6,977 bases of DNA from Candidatus Roizmanbacteria bacterium RIFCSPHIGHO2_01_FULL_39_8 (GTDB taxonomy: Bacteria > Patescibacteriota > Microgenomatia > UBA1406 > GWC2-37-13). Position 1 is the first letter of the stretch; each line of letters begins with the position of its first letter. The notes below the pieces were generated by a model. It did not search any database. It worked only from the letters and a program-made list of their open reading frames with translations, and was not told the DNA's origin. Positions 5,233 to 6,977 of this stretch are shown here, one piece after another. The DNA lies in the NCBI GenBank assembly GCA_001789355.1, contig MFZI01000069.1:8496-15472 (forward strand), in the 5' to 3' direction. A program made the position numbers and the translations under genes.

Positions 5233-5622
5233 ATTTTCAATTCCGTGTTTAACAAGAGATGTGATGATATAATCAACTTTTTTATCCCGTTCCGCAGCCA
5301 AGAGAACAGCCTGTGGGTAACAGATGATTACTTCACCGATAACTTTTTCTTCTTCAGCTACATTAACTGACTCGGTTTTTTCACTGCCCGCTTTAACCGA
5401 GTCAGTTTCCTTTTGATTTAGATAGGAAAAGCTTAAGACAGGGAGCGCGACGTCTTCCCCTTTGTATTTCCTTGAATACTGATTCATCTTTTTTTTTCCC
5501 ACAAAAACAATATTCAATACAGATTGTGGAGTAATGGGATAATTCGAAAAAATCTTCTCTACTTGCTCATGGATAGATGCGCGATCGATTTTATAGCGAG
5601 AAGACGAAATGATATTAAGCAT
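5218..5622 (-). CDS. ybeY: YbeY-like rRNA maturation protein, C-terminus truncated and catalytic His motif lost
   Basis: Related to YbeY, the metal-dependent endoribonuclease of rRNA maturation and ribosome quality control. At 134 aa it is shorter than the usual 150 or so. Family features are LNIVFVGKKKMNQYSRKYKG (36-55; usual LN-x-x-YRGKD), PVLSFSY (61-67; usual TDVLSF), IGEVIICYPQA (95-105; usual lGDIvI) and LVKHG (123-127). The Zn motif H-G-x-L-H-L-x-G-x-D-H stops after its first part. H126-G127 is present, Asn130 replaces the second His, and the protein ends four residues later at S134. The final codons GTC CTA AAG TCA TAA are repeat sequence from the palindrome at 5150-5232. A loop between VLSF and IGEV holds a roughly 17-residue insert (71-87) encoded by the palindrome at 5365-5407. 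It is the second gene after rpsU, 12 nt downstream of it. It may be a degraded or non-catalytic YbeY. Family assignment is probable, not certain. Confidence 0.7.
   Translation of the reverse strand: MLNIISSSRYKIDRASIHEQVEKIFSNYPITPQSVLNIVFVGKKKMNQYSRKYKGEDVALPVLSFSYLNQKETDSVKAGSEKTESVNVAEEEKVIGEVIICYPQAVLLAAERDKKVDYIITSLVKHGIENVLKS
5365..5407. repeat. In-frame palindromic element inside ybeY (43 bp)
   Basis: Perfect 13-bp inverted arms AACTGACTCGGTT (5365-5377) and AACCGAGTCAGTT (5395-5407) flank a 17-bp centre. It encodes YbeY residues 72-86 (ETDSVKAGSEKTESV). The same arms occur in dnaX at 4880-4925, one substitution apart per arm. The centres differ in sequence and by exactly 3 bp, which keeps the frame. 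It lies in the variable loop between the VLSF and IGEV blocks. Confidence 0.85.
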
Positions 5623-5634
5623 ATTTTTAAATCA

Positions 5635-5844
5635 TTATCTTGTTCCTGGGCGACTTCTTCTAAATGGGCGAGTGTATCTTTTTTGTCTCATTTCTTTTTC
5701 TTTTTCTTTCCTGACGAGAGATGGTCTTTTATAAAATAGCCTATTTCTTACTTCGTCGACGACTTTTTCTTCAATAAACATCTTAGTAAATTTCCTAAAT
5801 AAACTATCTTTTGATTCGCCTTTTTTTTTATTTACGTATACCAT
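5635..5844 (-). CDS. rpsU: Small ribosomal subunit protein bS21
   Basis: bS21 is a small basic protein of the 30S subunit near the mRNA exit platform and the anti-Shine-Dalgarno end of 16S rRNA. At 69 aa it has the usual length. The sequence fits the family closely: VNKKKGESKDSLFRKFTK (4-21; usual KxGES-x(D/E)-x-LRRF), a helix with EEKVVDEVRNRLFYKRPS (25-42), then VRKEKEKEMRQKR and a very basic Arg-rich tail (51-69). The start at 5842-5844 is supported by an AAGGGGG Shine-Dalgarno-like site 9 nt upstream, the clearest in the window. ybeY follows after 12 nt, so the two are almost surely co-transcribed. This links a ribosomal protein with an rRNA maturation factor. A -35/-10 pair at 5957-5985 may drive the pair through a hairpin-forming leader. 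Confidence 0.93.
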   Translation of the reverse strand: MVYVNKKKGESKDSLFRKFTKMFIEEKVVDEVRNRLFYKRPSLVRKEKEKEMRQKRYTRPFRRSRPGTR

Positions 5845-5853
5845 AAATCAAAA

Positions 5854-5860
5854 CCCCCTT
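5854..5860 (-). promoter_or_regulatory. Ribosome binding site of rpsU
   Basis: AAGGGGG on the minus strand, 9 nt upstream of the rpsU ATG at 5844. It is the only purine-rich G-run before any start in the window. The other genes have A-rich or no Shine-Dalgarno sequences. It fixes the rpsU start. Confidence 0.6.
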
Positions 5861-5867
5861 TCAAAAA

Positions 5868-5950
5868 AGTTAAGTCTTTAAAGCCTGTAAAGTCTATAAA
5901 GTCATAAAGAAAAAAAACTTTATGGACTTTGGACTTGATGGACTTTTGAC
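5868..5950. repeat. AAGTC/ATAAAG palindromic repeat between the DHH-like gene and rpsU
   Basis: The left half repeats units like AAGTCTTTAAAG, CTGTAAAG and TCTATAAAGTC. The right half carries inverted copies (CTTTATGGACTTTGG, ACTTGATGGACTTTTGAC). The central stem is CATAAAG (5903-5909) with CTTTATG (5918-5924) around a loop of eight A. It shares unit, period (about 9-10 nt) and mid-point inversion with 5150-5232. It occupies nearly all of the gap and would be a long hairpin in RNA. It might act as terminator for the upstream gene or as part of the rpsU leader. Confidence 0.75.
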
Positions 5951-5956
5951 TAAAAT

Positions 5957-5985
5957 ATTGTATTATATGTTCCTGGCTATTTCAA
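5957..5985 (-). promoter_or_regulatory. Candidate promoter for rpsU-ybeY
   Basis: On the minus strand, TTGAAA (5980-5985) and TACAAT (5957-5962) are separated by exactly 17 bp. A TATAAT overlaps at 5962-5967 but with a 12-bp spacer. The site lies over the 3' end of the DHH-like gene. A start near 5950 would give a leader of about 105 nt containing the whole palindrome at 5868-5950. The motif match is good, but AT-rich sequence gives many such matches. Confidence 0.4.
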
Positions 5986-6796
5986 TGACCTGATTTAGAG
6001 TCAAAGGAGATGGTGTTTGATCCGGTCTTTTTGGAGAGCCATTCAATAGCATGTGTTTTGAGGAATGGAGAAACCATACTCCGACAGAGTCTCTTTCAAG
6101 AATTTTTTCACAGAGTGATGTCAGATCTAATTTTGCATCGGGTGGTGCTTTGATTCTAAAATTTCCAAATTTCGGATCTTTACGAATAACTAAATTAAAT
6201 CCCTGTTTCTGCGCAACTTTTAGGACTGCATCTACCGATGTTTCAATGGCCAGCGATTTTCCTAAATATGAATGAAATATGAAGCCCTTCTTGATCTCCA
6301 ATTCTGCTTTACCTTTTGATTTGAGTAATTCAAGAGATGCATCAAGAAGTACAAACACATATTCAATAAGTTTTTCATCCTTTGCCAAAACAACCTTAAG
6401 ACCACTGATAAGATTATTTAAAAGAAACTCATATCTATCGGAATTTGGATCGGGATAATAAACCTCCAGAAAATGATCGTCTTCGATTACGAAGTTTACC
6501 AATCTATTTAAAGGTTCTTGGAGGTGGATATGTATATGATTTTGTGAAAGTAAGTGATGTAATACTTTCTGAGCAGCACATGTTTTTTCGTTTGATTGAT
6601 GATGGTCAAACCTTCCTAAACCGGTATCTACATGAATAATGTCTGGGTCTTCGTCGGGAGATGCATTATTGAGTGTTTTTCCAGCCGGCGCGAATTTTAT
6701 TTGGGCATCCTTCCAGTCGGGAAGAAATTTCTTAATCAGCCATATTGACGTCATTGCATCGAGATCTGGAGAGAAATGAGTGACTATGGTTTTCAT
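5963..6796 (-). CDS. DHH/MYG1-like predicted phosphoesterase
   Basis: A 277-aa soluble protein with no signal peptide or membrane segment. The N-terminus reads VTHFSPDLDAMTSIWLIKKF (5-24), with D11 and D13 placed like the first Asp motif of DHH phosphoesterases. It is followed by IIHVDTGLGRFDHHQ (53-67), with D57 and the D64-H65-H66 triad. The FDHHQ form also resembles the MYG1 (UPF0160) family. Such enzymes use two metal ions to cleave nanoRNA, cyclic dinucleotides or similar phosphodiesters. The middle is helical and acidic. The C-terminus has a conserved-looking block, SVGVWFLHSSKHMLLNGS (237-254), then SPLTLNQVIEIA (263-274), perhaps a substrate-binding domain. The substrate is unknown. 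The start ATG overlaps the proS stop (ATGA), so translation is probably coupled. The superfamily is likely; the exact function is unresolved. Confidence 0.6.
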   Translation of the reverse strand: MKTIVTHFSPDLDAMTSIWLIKKFLPDWKDAQIKFAPAGKTLNNASPDEDPDIIHVDTGLGRFDHHQSNEKTCAAQKVLHHLLSQNHIHIHLQEPLNRLVNFVIEDDHFLEVYYPDPNSDRYEFLLNNLISGLKVVLAKDEKLIEYVFVLLDASLELLKSKGKAELEIKKGFIFHSYLGKSLAIETSVDAVLKVAQKQGFNLVIRKDPKFGNFRIKAPPDAKLDLTSLCEKILERDSVGVWFLHSSKHMLLNGSPKRPDQTPSPLTLNQVIEIARNI

Positions 6797-6977
6797 TGAA
6801 TTTCATCAAGATTAACAAGCTTTGCTTCTTTAGAGCTTCTTTTTTTATATTCAACCTTGTCTCCTGTTCTTCTCGAGACGACAAGGCGATGAGGAATTCC
6901 GATAAGATCCGCATCTGAAAATTTTTCTCCGGCGGATACATCTTCCCGATCGTCGAACAACACCTCAAGTTTATAGT
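6793..6977 (-). CDS. proS: Prolyl-tRNA synthetase, C-terminal fragment (cut by window edge)
   Basis: The last 60 codons of a minus-strand gene that enters from the right edge. It reads EVLFDDRED, then SAGEKFSDADLIGIPHRLVV, then SRRTGDKVEYKKR. This is the class II anticodon-binding domain of ProRS, whose hallmark is vLlDDR-x-x-x-aGvKFaDADLiGiP. The gene ends soon after the VEYKKR strand and has no zinc-binding C-terminal extension, as in bacterial-type ProRS. The catalytic domain and any INS editing domain are outside the window. The stop TGA (6793-6795) overlaps the ATG of the DHH-like gene by 4 nt. That overlap indicates a shared transcript and probable translational coupling. Confidence 0.9.
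   Translation of the reverse strand, partial: YKLEVLFDDREDVSAGEKFSDADLIGIPHRLVVSRRTGDKVEYKKRSSKEAKLVNLDEIQ

Noticed and set aside
5524..5739. Plus-strand open frame of 71 codons across ybeY and rpsU.
   Set aside because: It is antisense to two conserved genes, spans their junction, and contains a poly-Phe run made by the rpsU lysine/glutamate codons.
2510..5950. The spaced palindromes as a CRISPR array.
   Set aside because: Copies are few, lie in separate gaps, are degenerate and are not separated by uniform unique spacers. No cas genes are present.
6732..6968. A 78-codon minus-strand open frame at the right edge.
   Set aside because: Its translation shows no family resemblance. The neighbouring frame reads clear ProRS anticodon-domain sequence with a stop overlapping the next start, so this is a shadow.

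Overview
The window looks like a piece of a small, AT-rich, tightly packed bacterial genome. It most probably belongs to the Patescibacteria (Candidate Phyla Radiation), perhaps a Microgenomates-type lineage. The reasons are the short gamma-only DnaX, the divergent but full-length RNase J, the compact housekeeping genes and the general style of the proteins. The lineage is inferred from recalled family character, not from a search. UGA and UAA/UAG all end genes normally, so the code appears standard. Apart from a few tight junctions, the gaps are filled with AT-rich imperfect palindromes.

Layout. On the left, two transcription units diverge from a roughly 50-bp spacer with back-to-back extended -10 promoters. 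One is a cut-off DUF59/MIP18-type Fe-S assembly gene (minus strand). The other is the plus-strand pair RNase J - recR. recR converges on a long minus-strand block. In transcription order that block reads: proS (3' end only) - DHH/MYG1-like gene (ATGA overlap) - palindrome - rpsU - ybeY - palindrome - dnaX - GC-rich hairpin - ybaB - palindrome - prs.

The genes serve core information processing: RNA decay and rRNA maturation (RNase J, YbeY), translation (ProRS, bS21), replication and recombination (DnaX clamp loader, YbaB, RecR) and nucleotide supply (PRPP synthetase). The common bacterial dnaX-ybaB-recR cluster is visible but broken: prs follows ybaB, and recR sits on the opposite strand behind RNase J.

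The most unusual content is a set of palindromic elements. A 43-46 bp element with 13-bp inverted arms (AACTGACTCGGTT / AACCGAGTCAGTT) occurs inside both dnaX and ybeY. It is in the same reading frame in each and encodes related peptides (TDSV...KTESV) in loops that tolerate insertion, much like the Rickettsia palindromic elements. A second family, built of AAGTC/ATAAAG units that flip orientation at the centre, fills two intergenic gaps. One copy has run into the 3' end of ybeY, where the last codons and stop are repeat sequence and the catalytic His motif is lost. RNase J also lacks one expected metal-ligand histidine (Gly393).
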